Assembly: GCF_002237595.1 (NCBI RefSeq)
Contig: NZ_CP022529.1
Span: forward strand, 868,001 to 932,000
Reading direction: 5' to 3'
Length of the DNA stretch: 64,000 nt
DNA from: Labrenzia sp. VG12
GTDB lineage: Bacteria > Pseudomonadota > Alphaproteobacteria > Rhizobiales > Stappiaceae
Below the pieces are notes generated by a model that worked only from the letters and a program-made list of their open reading frames with translations, did not search any database and was not told where the DNA came from. The position numbers and the translations under genes are program-made. Within the stretch, counting starts at the first letter, position 1; each line of letters starts with the position of its first letter. Shown in pieces: positions 33,367 through 41,899 of this stretch.

Positions 33367-35349
33367 TTAAAACGCCTGGCTCAAACCGACATAAAGGGCA
33401 AAATCCGGGTCATCCTGTCCCGGATCCAGAGGCACCGCCGCATCGATTCGAAGCGGGCCTATGGGAGTAAAATAGCGCAGGCCAGCGCCGACGCCCACCT
33501 TCAGGCTTTCTGAAAAGTCCGGGAGGCTGTCTTCATAGGCGTTGCCGGCATCAACGAACCCGACCACACCAATGGTATCCGTCACCTTGACCCGGATTTC
33601 ACCGGACAGTTCCACCAGCGACCGGCCACCGGTTACCTCACCATTTACCCTGGGACCGACATTGCGATAAGCATAGCCACGGATCGAGCCGCCGCCACCT
33701 GCAATAAAGCGTCGGCTTGCGGGCACGGCTTCGACCGACGGGGCCAGGATGGAGCCCGCCGAAACCCGTCCGGCGAGAATGAAGCGCTTGGCCTCGTCCA
33801 GGGCGTAGTAGCTTGACACGGTGCCCTTGACGAATCCCATGGCATTCGAGTTCAGCGTGTCATAGGCAGGTTCGGCAAACAGCGCCGCAAAGACGCCCTT
33901 GGAAGGGTTCAGCTTGTCGTCGCGATTGTCAAAGGTCAGGCCGGCGGGAAGGCCCACCAGCAGATAGTCGCCGTCGCCAAAGGCGTCTTCCTCGTTCGCA
34001 TAGAAGACCTCCGCGCCAGCGCGGCCTTTCAGCTGCTCTGAAAACTCGCGGTTGAGATAGGCATCATAGGTAATCGTCCGGCTCTTGTAGGCGTCCGGGT
34101 TTTCCTGGCGGGCCTCCAGGCTGGTGGAAAAACTCGTCAGGGGCCCGAAGACCCCGGGTTTTTCGAACGCAACACGGGCGGAGTATTCCAGATCCGTCAG
34201 GCTTTCGTTTCCGATACGGCCGACGGAGCCTTCAACCGAAAGAAGTTCGCCGCGGCCGAACAGGTTGCGTCTGCGCCAGTAGGACTCTACCCCGAAACCT
34301 TCGGTGCTCGACCAGGAAGCGCCCGCACCGATGACATGGCGCTTGCGTTCACTGACCTCGATCTGGATGGGTAATGACCCGTCCGGCCCGGAGATGTCGC
34401 CTTCCACAAGCCGGATAGACGAAAAAATACCGAGTTCATTCAGCCGTTTCCGTGCCCGAGCCAGGTCTTCAGGCGAATAGATGCCGCCCACGGGAAGCAT
34501 GGCCTGCTGGACAACGAAATCCGGATCGGTCACGTCCGTCCCACTGACGGTAACCTGGCCGAACCGGGCTTGCGGGCCTGTGTCTGCGACGAGTGCGACA
34601 TCCAGCGTGTTCGTTGCGTGATCCGCCGTGATCCGGCGTTCTGCGATCCGGGCCTTCGGATATCCGCGGCCACGCAGCACGCTGACAATGCGGCGCTCCG
34701 CCGCGAGGACCTTGCCGGAGGCGGCTACTTCACCGCTGTTCAGGCCCCAGAAGGACGGGTCGGAGGAGAGGTCGCTGCCAATTGTGGAAACGCTTACCTT
34801 GCTAAAGCTGAAGACCGGACCCGGGTTGACGATGATCGCCACCTTGAGCGGACGGGTGTCCGGCAGGTCCGCGCGCTCCAGCGCCGTGTCAAGAGGCAGT
34901 CCTGCAAGCACAATCTCGACCGTGCCGCCATACCGGCCGTCGGCATAGAGCTTGGCAATCAGGCGCTCGCGGTCCGACAGGGCACGGGCAATCAGTCCGG
35001 CTTCCCCGGACGGCGGTTTGTCCTGTTGCTGGATCAGCAGGGAAGCGGACTTCAGATCCTTGGTCAGGTCTTCCGATCCGCCGGTTGTTGTCAGACTGGC
35101 TTCGTAGGGCGTGGGATCCGGAATCGCTTCTGCTTCTTCGGCGCCGGATTCAAAGAATTTCCAGCCGAAAATCTCAAAAGCGGAGCTGGTCGTTGTCGTC
35201 GAGGCAAGAAGGAGGCAGGCGAGGCCAAGAACGAAGGGTTTTCTGACATACAAAAGGGTGCCGGCAGCCCGTCGGGTTGCCAGCAAAGGATGCGCGGTAG
35301 ACCGCGGTTCGACCCCAAGGTCGGTATCACAGGACGGTAGACCCTTCAC
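33367..35349 (-). CDS. tamA: Outer-membrane assembly protein TamA (BamA/Omp85 family)
   Basis: A 660-residue Omp85-family protein. After a hydrophobic export signal (KPFVLGLACLLLASTTTTSSA) come three POTRA-type domains to about residue 340, then a 16-strand barrel; the barrel signature lies in GVESYWRRRNLFGRGELLSV, the RRFIAGGGGSIRGYAYRNVGP loop (lid-lock VRGY/IRGY motif) and the C-terminal beta signal LYVGLSQAF. Works with TamB. The signal peptide is preceded by about 34 residues if the GTG at 35349 is used; a TTG near 35252 (LYVRKPFVLG) may be the true start. Confidence 0.92.
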   Translation of the reverse strand: MKGLPSCDTDLGVEPRSTAHPLLATRRAAGTLLYVRKPFVLGLACLLLASTTTTSSAFEIFGWKFFESGAEEAEAIPDPTPYEASLTTTGGSEDLTKDLKSASLLIQQQDKPPSGEAGLIARALSDRERLIAKLYADGRYGGTVEIVLAGLPLDTALERADLPDTRPLKVAIIVNPGPVFSFSKVSVSTIGSDLSSDPSFWGLNSGEVAASGKVLAAERRIVSVLRGRGYPKARIAERRITADHATNTLDVALVADTGPQARFGQVTVSGTDVTDPDFVVQQAMLPVGGIYSPEDLARARKRLNELGIFSSIRLVEGDISGPDGSLPIQIEVSERKRHVIGAGASWSSTEGFGVESYWRRRNLFGRGELLSVEGSVGRIGNESLTDLEYSARVAFEKPGVFGPLTSFSTSLEARQENPDAYKSRTITYDAYLNREFSEQLKGRAGAEVFYANEEDAFGDGDYLLVGLPAGLTFDNRDDKLNPSKGVFAALFAEPAYDTLNSNAMGFVKGTVSSYYALDEAKRFILAGRVSAGSILAPSVEAVPASRRFIAGGGGSIRGYAYRNVGPRVNGEVTGGRSLVELSGEIRVKVTDTIGVVGFVDAGNAYEDSLPDFSESLKVGVGAGLRYFTPIGPLRIDAAVPLDPGQDDPDFALYVGLSQAF

Positions 35350-35576
35350 TCACTGCCGCCTGACGGATTGGCAGGGCCGCCTGTCACAGATCCCTGTCAC
35401 AAATCGGCCCACTGCTTTGCAGCCCCTACGTAATCAAGTTTACCGGGGCCATGGTTAAGACAATGCCAACACGATAGATCATGCCCCGCAGGCAAGCGCA
35501 AGGGTGAAGCCCCGGCGTGAGTTTGCTCCGGCAGGGCAATTTGCAAGCGAGAACCTGGGCAAGTTGCGCGGGGCGG

Positions 35577-36488
35577 TCAGAAAAGCGGCTCTTCTTCCGG
35601 CAAGCCAAGCAGGCGCCGGGCTGCGGTCAGCGTGTTGACCATCAGCATCGCGATGGTCATCGGGCCAACACCACCCGGCACCGGCGTGATGGCGCCGGCA
35701 TGTTCGAGCGCTTCCTTGAACGCGACGTCGCCAACCAACCGGCTCTTGCCTTCGCCGAGATCAGGAGCCGGAATACGGTTGATGCCAACATCGATCACTG
35801 TGGCGCCAGGCTTGATCCAGTCGCCCTTGATCATTTCCGGGCGACCGACGGCAGCCACGACGATGTCGGCCGCACGGACCACATCCGGCAGGTCGCGGGT
35901 GCGGCTGTGGGCAATGGTTACGGTGCAGCTTTCCTGGAGCAGCAGGCTGGCCATGGGTTTGCCGACAATATTGGAGCGGCCGACAACAACGGCGTTCTGT
36001 CCGGACAAGGTGTCGCCGAGCGTGCGCTTCAGCAGCACAAGGCTGCCGGCCGGGGTGCAGGGCACCAGCGCGCTGTTGCGTTCTCCGGCGGTCAGCAGGC
36101 CGACATTGACCGGGTGAAACCCATCGACGTCCTTTTCCGGACGGATCAGTCGCAGCACCTTGCTTTCGTCGATGTGGCCGGGCAGGGGCAATTGGACCAG
36201 GATGCCGTGAATGTCCGGATCATTGTTCAGCTGATCGACCAGCGCGAGCACATCCGCTTCGCTTGTTTCGGCATCAAGCGTGTGTTTGACGGAATGAAAC
36301 CCGCACGCTTCCGCGGCCCGGTCCTTGTTGCGCACATACACCTGGCTGGCCGGGTCTTCACCAACAAGCACGACCGCAAGGCCGGGACGCGTCCCGCTGT
36401 CCGCAAGCAGTTTGGCGGCCCGGTTGGTAATTTCCTGCCGGACAGAGTCTGCAACGGCTTTGCCATCTATGATTTTTGCCTGGGGCAT
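35577..36488 (-). CDS. folD: Bifunctional methylenetetrahydrofolate dehydrogenase/cyclohydrolase FolD
   Basis: A 303-residue FolD, normal length. Motifs include the catalytic Lys region YVRNKDRAAEACGF, GILVQLPLPGHID, the KDVDGFHPVNVG stretch, PCTPAGSLVLLKR, the NADP-binding VVVGRSNIVGKPMA and the C-terminal PVPGGVGPMTIAMLM. It interconverts methylene-, methenyl- and formyl-tetrahydrofolate in the cytoplasm. ATG 36488 has GGGAGG 4 bases upstream; an in-frame start 10 codons earlier is less likely. Confidence 0.96.
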   Translation of the reverse strand: MPQAKIIDGKAVADSVRQEITNRAAKLLADSGTRPGLAVVLVGEDPASQVYVRNKDRAAEACGFHSVKHTLDAETSEADVLALVDQLNNDPDIHGILVQLPLPGHIDESKVLRLIRPEKDVDGFHPVNVGLLTAGERNSALVPCTPAGSLVLLKRTLGDTLSGQNAVVVGRSNIVGKPMASLLLQESCTVTIAHSRTRDLPDVVRAADIVVAAVGRPEMIKGDWIKPGATVIDVGINRIPAPDLGEGKSRLVGDVAFKEALEHAGAITPVPGGVGPMTIAMLMVNTLTAARRLLGLPEEEPLF

Positions 36489-36614
36489 GCGGCCTCCCGA
36501 AATGTCATGCGGTATCAAGGTATGTTTGGCGACAAGCTATAGAATGCTGCCCCGGTTTGAAAAAGGCCGTTTGCGTCGTTTCCTGCTCTGGTTTCGCCAT
36601 TTCCGCAACTGTAA

Positions 36615-37799
36615 TCAAAGCGTCCGGGTGAACCGGTCCAGTTCGGAGATGGCGCAAACGATGTGATAAAGGGAGCTGGCCGGGGCCGGTTCTTCGACGA
36701 ACGTTCCGTCTGGGGACATCTTGTCGCGCCAAAGCCCCGCCGGCACATCGTTCAGGTAGATCTTGAGTGCGGCAACCGCGTCTGGAATGTCTGATGCGTA
36801 AGCGTTGCGTTCCGGGCCGCTGGAAAGCTCGGTCAGGGCAACGGCGGCCTTGAGCCACTCGGTCTGCGCCCAGAGGCGGGCGAGTGGGTCCTTGACGGTG
36901 AAATCGTCGTTCAGGGCCATAAAGGCTGCGCCTCGGCTTTCATCGATGCCATAGGTCCAGCCGATGTCGTAAAGGCGACGTGCTGCAATCAGGGCGCCGG
37001 CATCACCACGCTTGCGTCCCCACCGGGCGAGAAGCCAGGCCCACTCAAATTGATGGCCAGGCTCCATGATGCGGCCGTCCTCTCCCGGAAACGGTTGCCA
37101 TTCCAGATCGAAAAACTCGCGCAAACCGCCGGAAACCGGATCAATGAACCGCATCAGGGCAAGCTCTGCAATCTCATCGGCGATATCGCTCCAGACAGGG
37201 TCTTCGGAAACGCTTTCCCAGGCCAGGCAGGCCTCAAACAGATGCATATGCGGATTTGACCGCAGCGGTTGACGACCATCGGTGGACTCCAGAAAGCCGG
37301 CTTCAGGGTGACGGTACGATTGTTGCAGCAGGCCGCGTAAACGGTTGGCCGAAGCGATGGCCTCGTCCCGGCGCTCCGGTATCGCTGAGGCAATATTTGC
37401 AAAGCCGAAAAGCGCAAATGCCTGATTATAGAGATCGAAAGTCGGGTCGCTTACCTTGCCACGGGTGTCCATGGCGCCCGCAAAATAGCCCTCTTCCAGC
37501 AGGAAGGCGCTTTGGAACCAGTCGTTGAGACCAGTGGCAATGCGGTTTGCCGGCCCGTCCCAGCCCAGCTTTTTGCCCTCGAGGAACGAGTAGACCTGGC
37601 GCGGCACAACGCGGGCACGGGTCGGCACGGACTGCCCCAGCAAGCTGCCGAGTTCAATGGCTTCGTAGCAGCTTCCACCATCGGCATCGATACCGCCTTT
37701 CGCCCAGACGGGGAGCGCCTGATTGACGAGCCAGCCTGTTAAATCTAACGATAGATTTTTAAGGTAATTGTTTGAAATGGAGGATGTTGGGGCGGTCAT
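36615..37799 (-). CDS. AGE-family sugar epimerase/isomerase
   Basis: A 394-residue (alpha/alpha)6-barrel protein of the N-acylglucosamine 2-epimerase family. Active-site motifs are present: NPHMHLFEACLAWE (His184, His186), EPGHQFEWAWLLARW (His249) and RLWAQTEWLKAAVAL. Members interconvert mannose and fructose or N-acetylmannosamine and N-acetylglucosamine, some acting on phosphates; the substrate cannot be read here. It is divergent from the capsule export gene 237 bp away, so supply of a capsule sugar is plausible. ATG 37799 removes ten unsupported residues. Confidence 0.88.
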   Translation of the reverse strand: MTAPTSSISNNYLKNLSLDLTGWLVNQALPVWAKGGIDADGGSCYEAIELGSLLGQSVPTRARVVPRQVYSFLEGKKLGWDGPANRIATGLNDWFQSAFLLEEGYFAGAMDTRGKVSDPTFDLYNQAFALFGFANIASAIPERRDEAIASANRLRGLLQQSYRHPEAGFLESTDGRQPLRSNPHMHLFEACLAWESVSEDPVWSDIADEIAELALMRFIDPVSGGLREFFDLEWQPFPGEDGRIMEPGHQFEWAWLLARWGRKRGDAGALIAARRLYDIGWTYGIDESRGAAFMALNDDFTVKDPLARLWAQTEWLKAAVALTELSSGPERNAYASDIPDAVAALKIYLNDVPAGLWRDKMSPDGTFVEEPAPASSLYHIVCAISELDRFTRTL

Positions 37800-38036
37800 G
37801 GAACGTCTCGCGGTCTTCGGCTCGATCAAATGCTCACATTGACAGATTAGATCCGAGTTTGCAGTGCGAGGAAGGCGACAAATCGGAAATTAATCAATTC
37901 ACTAGGAAAAGCGGGTCTAGTGTTACAGCAAAGTCACAGCCGCGATGTTTATCCGGGGGATAGCGGTGTTGCGACTTGGACAACACGGTAAGAGGGTGCT
38001 ACCAGACTGGCAGCAAATGGGGTGGAACGGGTACTG

Positions 38037-39167
38037 ATGCGGATTTTGTTTGTATTGATGGCTGCGGCAGCTTTGTTCGGATGCGCTGCTCTTCCCGGTG
38101 ATGGGCCAGCTGCCATCAACATTACCACGCAGGACGTGGAAACGAGTGCGCAGGCGGGTGACTACACGGTCGTCACCGTTGATCCGGACAATATCAAGAC
38201 CATTCGCTCCTATCGCCCGCTGGCCTTTGCCAACCAGTTTCGTGGTGTTGGAGGCGGCGGCTCGTCAACCTTGCTGGGCGTTGGCGACACTCTGACTGTC
38301 TCCATCTGGGAAGCTTCGCCGGACGGACTGTTTTCAAGCGGCGATGGCGGATCAAGCCAGATACCGTCCGTGGTCGATGAAAATGGCTATATTTTCGTGC
38401 CCTATGCAGGCCGGGTCCGGGCAGCGGGCCTCAGCATTGAAGGCCTGCGTCAGTCGGTGCAGCAAAAGCTTGTCGGTAAGGCCGTCGAGCCTCAGGTGCT
38501 GATCTCGCTTCGGGACAAGTTGAGCTCGACCGCGGTTGTCGTGGGTGATGTTGCAAAGCCTGGTGTCTATCCGCTGCCGCTGCGTGCAACCCGGCTTCTT
38601 GATCTGGTCGCCCAGGCAGGTGGGGCCCGGGAGGCGACCTATGAAACGGTTGTCACGCTCAAGCGCGGCAAGCGTGCCGGAACGACCCGTCTAGAAGACC
38701 TTATTGACTACCCTGAAAACAATGTCCTGATTTCGCCCAGCGACAATATCCTGTTGTCGCATCGGCCGCGAACATTCTCCGCTTTCGGCGCCGTCAAAAC
38801 AAATCAGTTGGTCCCGTTCAAGACAAAGAGCGTCACAATGGCGGAAGCCCTTGCGACGGTTGGTGGCTTGCGTGACGAACGCGCTGATGCCAATGGCGTT
38901 TTCCTGTTCCGGTTCGAGGACGCTGACCTTGTGCGCAGTCTCAAGCCGGAGCTCGCCAGCAAGATTGTTGGCACGCAGCCTGTCCCGCTGGTTTACAAGA
39001 TCAGCTTGAGGGATCCGCGCGGGTTCTTCCTTTCCCAGCATTTCGAAATGCGGGACAAGGACATTCTGTATGTCTCGAACCATCCCACCGCGGAACTCGG
39101 CAAGTTCCTGCAGATTATTGCGCCGCTCATCAGCAATTACTCGACTGTTCAAAGAATTACCGATTAA
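38037..39167 (+). CDS. Wza/KpsD-like polysaccharide export lipoprotein
   Basis: A 376-residue exported protein. MRILFVLMAAAALFGC ends in a lipobox (LFGC, Cys16), so it is lipid-anchored. A polysaccharide export domain starts at LLGVGDTLTVSIWEASPDGL with DENGYIFVPYAGRVRAAGLS; SLBB-type folds follow (VVGDVAKPGVYPLPL; FSAFGAVKTNQLVPF). A C-terminal helix (LGKFLQIIAPLISNYSTVQR) would form the outer-membrane pore. It heads the plus-strand capsule genes. ATG 38037 starts at the signal; GTG 38022 is an alternative. Confidence 0.9.
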   Translation: MRILFVLMAAAALFGCAALPGDGPAAINITTQDVETSAQAGDYTVVTVDPDNIKTIRSYRPLAFANQFRGVGGGGSSTLLGVGDTLTVSIWEASPDGLFSSGDGGSSQIPSVVDENGYIFVPYAGRVRAAGLSIEGLRQSVQQKLVGKAVEPQVLISLRDKLSSTAVVVGDVAKPGVYPLPLRATRLLDLVAQAGGAREATYETVVTLKRGKRAGTTRLEDLIDYPENNVLISPSDNILLSHRPRTFSAFGAVKTNQLVPFKTKSVTMAEALATVGGLRDERADANGVFLFRFEDADLVRSLKPELASKIVGTQPVPLVYKISLRDPRGFFLSQHFEMRDKDILYVSNHPTAELGKFLQIIAPLISNYSTVQRITD

Positions 39168-39243
39168 TTGGTGAGGATCAAATCGAGACGCGCCCCGGCC
39201 GTTCGCTGGCGGGGCGCCAGGATCAGCGGATCGGCCAGGTGGT

Positions 39244-40593
39244 ATGAAGTCAGACAGTCCCATGGTGGTGCTTTTTCTACAGGGACCGCCTGGCGTGTTT
39301 GCGCGCACGATTGCCGACAGTCTGGAAGCGGCAGGCGCTCAGACGTGTCGGGTCAACCTGTGTGCAGGGGACTGGCTCAACTGGCACGACAGCCGGTGTA
39401 CATCCTATCGTGGACGGCTTGAGGACTGGCCTGACTGGCTGAGACGCTTTTGCAGGGAGTGCCAGGTCACGCACATCGTCTTTTACGCGGATCGGGTGCC
39501 TTACCACGTTGCCGCGGCGGAGATTGCCTCCGAGTTGGGACTTGCCTGTCTCACCTACGAGAATGGATACCTTCGGCCGGACTGGATCACGCTGGAACAT
39601 TTCGGAATGTCTGCCCATTCCCGCTTTCCGGATGATCCGGACCTGATCCTGAAACTGGGGCAGGCGCTTCCCGATATCGACCGCCAGCCGCGTTATGGCT
39701 ATCCGTTCATCAATGAAGCGGTGAATGAAGTCAGCTGGAACATGGCCAATGTGATTTTTGCACTGGCGTTCCCTGGATTTGTAAGGGACAAGCTCTATCA
39801 CCCATTGATCGACTACTTGAGCAATATTCCGCGATTTGCGTTGGCCAAGGGCCGCAAGCGGAAGGCCAATCATGTCATCGACGACATCATTTCGACCGAT
39901 CTGCCCTATTACGTCTTTCCGTTGCAGCTGCAAAGCGACTATCAGCTTCGCTTCAACTCGCAATACGACCATATCGCGGACGCCGCAGAGGAGGTGATTG
40001 CTTCGTTCGCGCGCCACGCGCCTTCTGCTGCGCGTCTTGTTTTCAAGGTCCATCCACTCGACAACGGCATGGAACCCTGGTCCAGGATCTTGCGGACGCT
40101 TGCGAAGAAACACGACGTCAAGAAACGCGTGTTGCTGGTGGATGGCGGCAATTTGAACCAGTTGCTCAGCCATGCTGCCGGGTCTTTGACCATCAACAGC
40201 ACGACCGGTCTCCACGCCTTGCGCGCAGGGTGTCCAACCAAGGTGCTGGGAATCGCGCTTTACGACATTCCAGGACTGACGTGCCAGAAGACACTGGATG
40301 AATTCTGGCGCCTTGCAACAGCCCCCGATCCGGATCTGCTGGATGCTCTGGAACGGCTTCTGGCTGCGTCCATCCAGGTCAAGGGCTGCTTTTACACCAA
40401 GGAAGGGCGGGAGGCGGCTGCCGACCGGATGGCTGAGCGCATCGTGAACAACACGGTCAACCTGCCAGGAGCCCTGTGTGATCAACCTCCGCGTCTTGAG
40501 AAGGCCGTGTCGCGCGGAATTACCACGACTTTTGCCGACCAGCTGAAGGCAAGGGGCAAGACGGAGCGGTGGACGCATGTCTGGCGCGGTTGA
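39244..40593 (+). CDS. KpsS-like capsular polysaccharide Kdo transferase, first of a tandem pair
   Basis: A 449-residue protein of the capsule KpsS/LipB family. Family blocks: VVLFLQGPPGVFARTIAD, RVNLCAGDWLNW, TYENGYLRPDWITLE, YYVFPLQLQSDYQLRFNSQY, VFKVHPLDNGMEPW, and STTGLHALRAGCPTKVLG. KpsS puts the first Kdo on a phosphatidylglycerol-type lipid acceptor at the start of the capsule linker. It overlaps the next gene, a paralog, by 17 bp. The Wza-like gene lies 76 bp upstream. Confidence 0.88.
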   Translation: MKSDSPMVVLFLQGPPGVFARTIADSLEAAGAQTCRVNLCAGDWLNWHDSRCTSYRGRLEDWPDWLRRFCRECQVTHIVFYADRVPYHVAAAEIASELGLACLTYENGYLRPDWITLEHFGMSAHSRFPDDPDLILKLGQALPDIDRQPRYGYPFINEAVNEVSWNMANVIFALAFPGFVRDKLYHPLIDYLSNIPRFALAKGRKRKANHVIDDIISTDLPYYVFPLQLQSDYQLRFNSQYDHIADAAEEVIASFARHAPSAARLVFKVHPLDNGMEPWSRILRTLAKKHDVKKRVLLVDGGNLNQLLSHAAGSLTINSTTGLHALRAGCPTKVLGIALYDIPGLTCQKTLDEFWRLATAPDPDLLDALERLLAASIQVKGCFYTKEGREAAADRMAERIVNNTVNLPGALCDQPPRLEKAVSRGITTTFADQLKARGKTERWTHVWRG

Positions 40594-41899
40594 GACCGGG
40601 CGTCCTGTTGATGAGGCGGTCCGCAGCGAGCGAAATATCCTGTTCCTGCAAGGACCGCTTTCTCCCCTTTACAAACAAACGGGCGGGATCCTGAAGTCCC
40701 GGGGTCTGGGCGTGTACCGGATCAACTTCTGTGCCGGTGACTGGCTGCATTGGCATGGGGACGGTTGCACCAGCTACAAAGGGTCTGTTGGCGACTGGCA
40801 GGCGTTCATCGACCGTTTTCTGGACACTTACGGCATAACCGACCTGGTTCTGCACGGGGACCAGCGGATCTACCACCGCCTTGCGATCGAGTGCGCGCGC
40901 AGGCGGGGGCTCTATGTGGCGGTGACCGAACTGGGAGCCCTGCGGCCCGGCTGGATGACCCTGGAAAGAAACGGCCTTTCCACCGTGAGCCATTTTCCGG
41001 ACGATCCGGCGCGCGTTTGCGAGATCGCGGAGCGTGTCGGACCGATCGATCTGTCACCCCGGTTCCCGTCATCCTTCTGGCTTCAGACAGCTCCTGACGT
41101 AGGCTACAACCTGGCAAATGTGGTCTTGATGCCGTTTTTCCCTCGATATGAACGTCACACGATCTATCCGCCGGTTGAGGAGTATTTGCGCGGCGCCGTG
41201 CGCTTGCTGCGGCAGCGCAGGCGCGACGCACACGCCAACGCGGTGATGGCGCAATTGCAGGAAAAGGGCACCCGCTACTTTGTCTTGCCCATCCAGTTGG
41301 AGGGCGACTTTCAACTGCGGCGTCATTCGCCCTTCAGCAGCTTCAAAGACGTTCTGGCGCTGGTCTTTGGATCGCTTGCTTCGTCCGCTGGCAAGGGCAC
41401 GGAGCTTGTCTTGAAAAGTCACCCGCTCGACGTCGGAATTGAAAACTGGGAAGGCGTCGCCAGGGCCCTAGCAACCGAACACGGCGTGAGCGACAGGGTC
41501 CATTATCTGGATGGTGGCGGGCTTGCCAAACCGTTCGAAAAAGCGGCCGGAGTTGTCACGCTGAACTCGACAGCCGGACTGGAAGCCTTGCAGGCTGGGG
41601 TCCCCGTCAAGACACTGGTGCCGGCGCATTTCGACATAGCCGGTCTGACGCACCAGGGCAGTCTTGACACCTTCTGGTCGCAGCCTGAGGTGCCCGACGA
41701 GAAACTGTTGGATGCCTATGTCCGGGCACTCGCAGGCACCACCCAGGTCAGAGGTTCGATTCATAACCGGGACGGGGTCGGCGTTGCGGCCAGAAACATC
41801 GCCGAGCGTATCGCAACAAGAACGCTCAACGCGCATGGCGCGTTTGTCGAGCCTCCGCCCAGACTGGAGCGGGCACGCAAGCTCGGTGTGCCGCTATGA
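40577..41899 (+). CDS. KpsS-like capsular polysaccharide Kdo transferase, second of a tandem pair
   Basis: A 440-residue paralog of the preceding gene, with matching blocks: NILFLQGPLSPLYKQTGGIL, RINFCAGDWLHWH, ELGALRPGWMTLERNG, YFVLPIQLEGDFQLRRHSPF, VLKSHPLDVGIENW, and STAGLEALQAGVPVKTL. The acceptor-side block changes from ENGYLRPDW to ELGALRPGW, so the two copies may use different acceptors. It overlaps the previous gene by 17 bp and the KpsC-like gene by 4 bp (ATGA), which implies coupled translation. Confidence 0.87.
   Translation: MSGAVETGRPVDEAVRSERNILFLQGPLSPLYKQTGGILKSRGLGVYRINFCAGDWLHWHGDGCTSYKGSVGDWQAFIDRFLDTYGITDLVLHGDQRIYHRLAIECARRRGLYVAVTELGALRPGWMTLERNGLSTVSHFPDDPARVCEIAERVGPIDLSPRFPSSFWLQTAPDVGYNLANVVLMPFFPRYERHTIYPPVEEYLRGAVRLLRQRRRDAHANAVMAQLQEKGTRYFVLPIQLEGDFQLRRHSPFSSFKDVLALVFGSLASSAGKGTELVLKSHPLDVGIENWEGVARALATEHGVSDRVHYLDGGGLAKPFEKAAGVVTLNSTAGLEALQAGVPVKTLVPAHFDIAGLTHQGSLDTFWSQPEVPDEKLLDAYVRALAGTTQVRGSIHNRDGVGVAARNIAERIATRTLNAHGAFVEPPPRLERARKLGVPL

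Noticed and set aside
39277..40578. Minus-strand frame opposite the first KpsS-like gene
   Set aside because: Arg/Gln-rich shadow with no similarity that I recognise.
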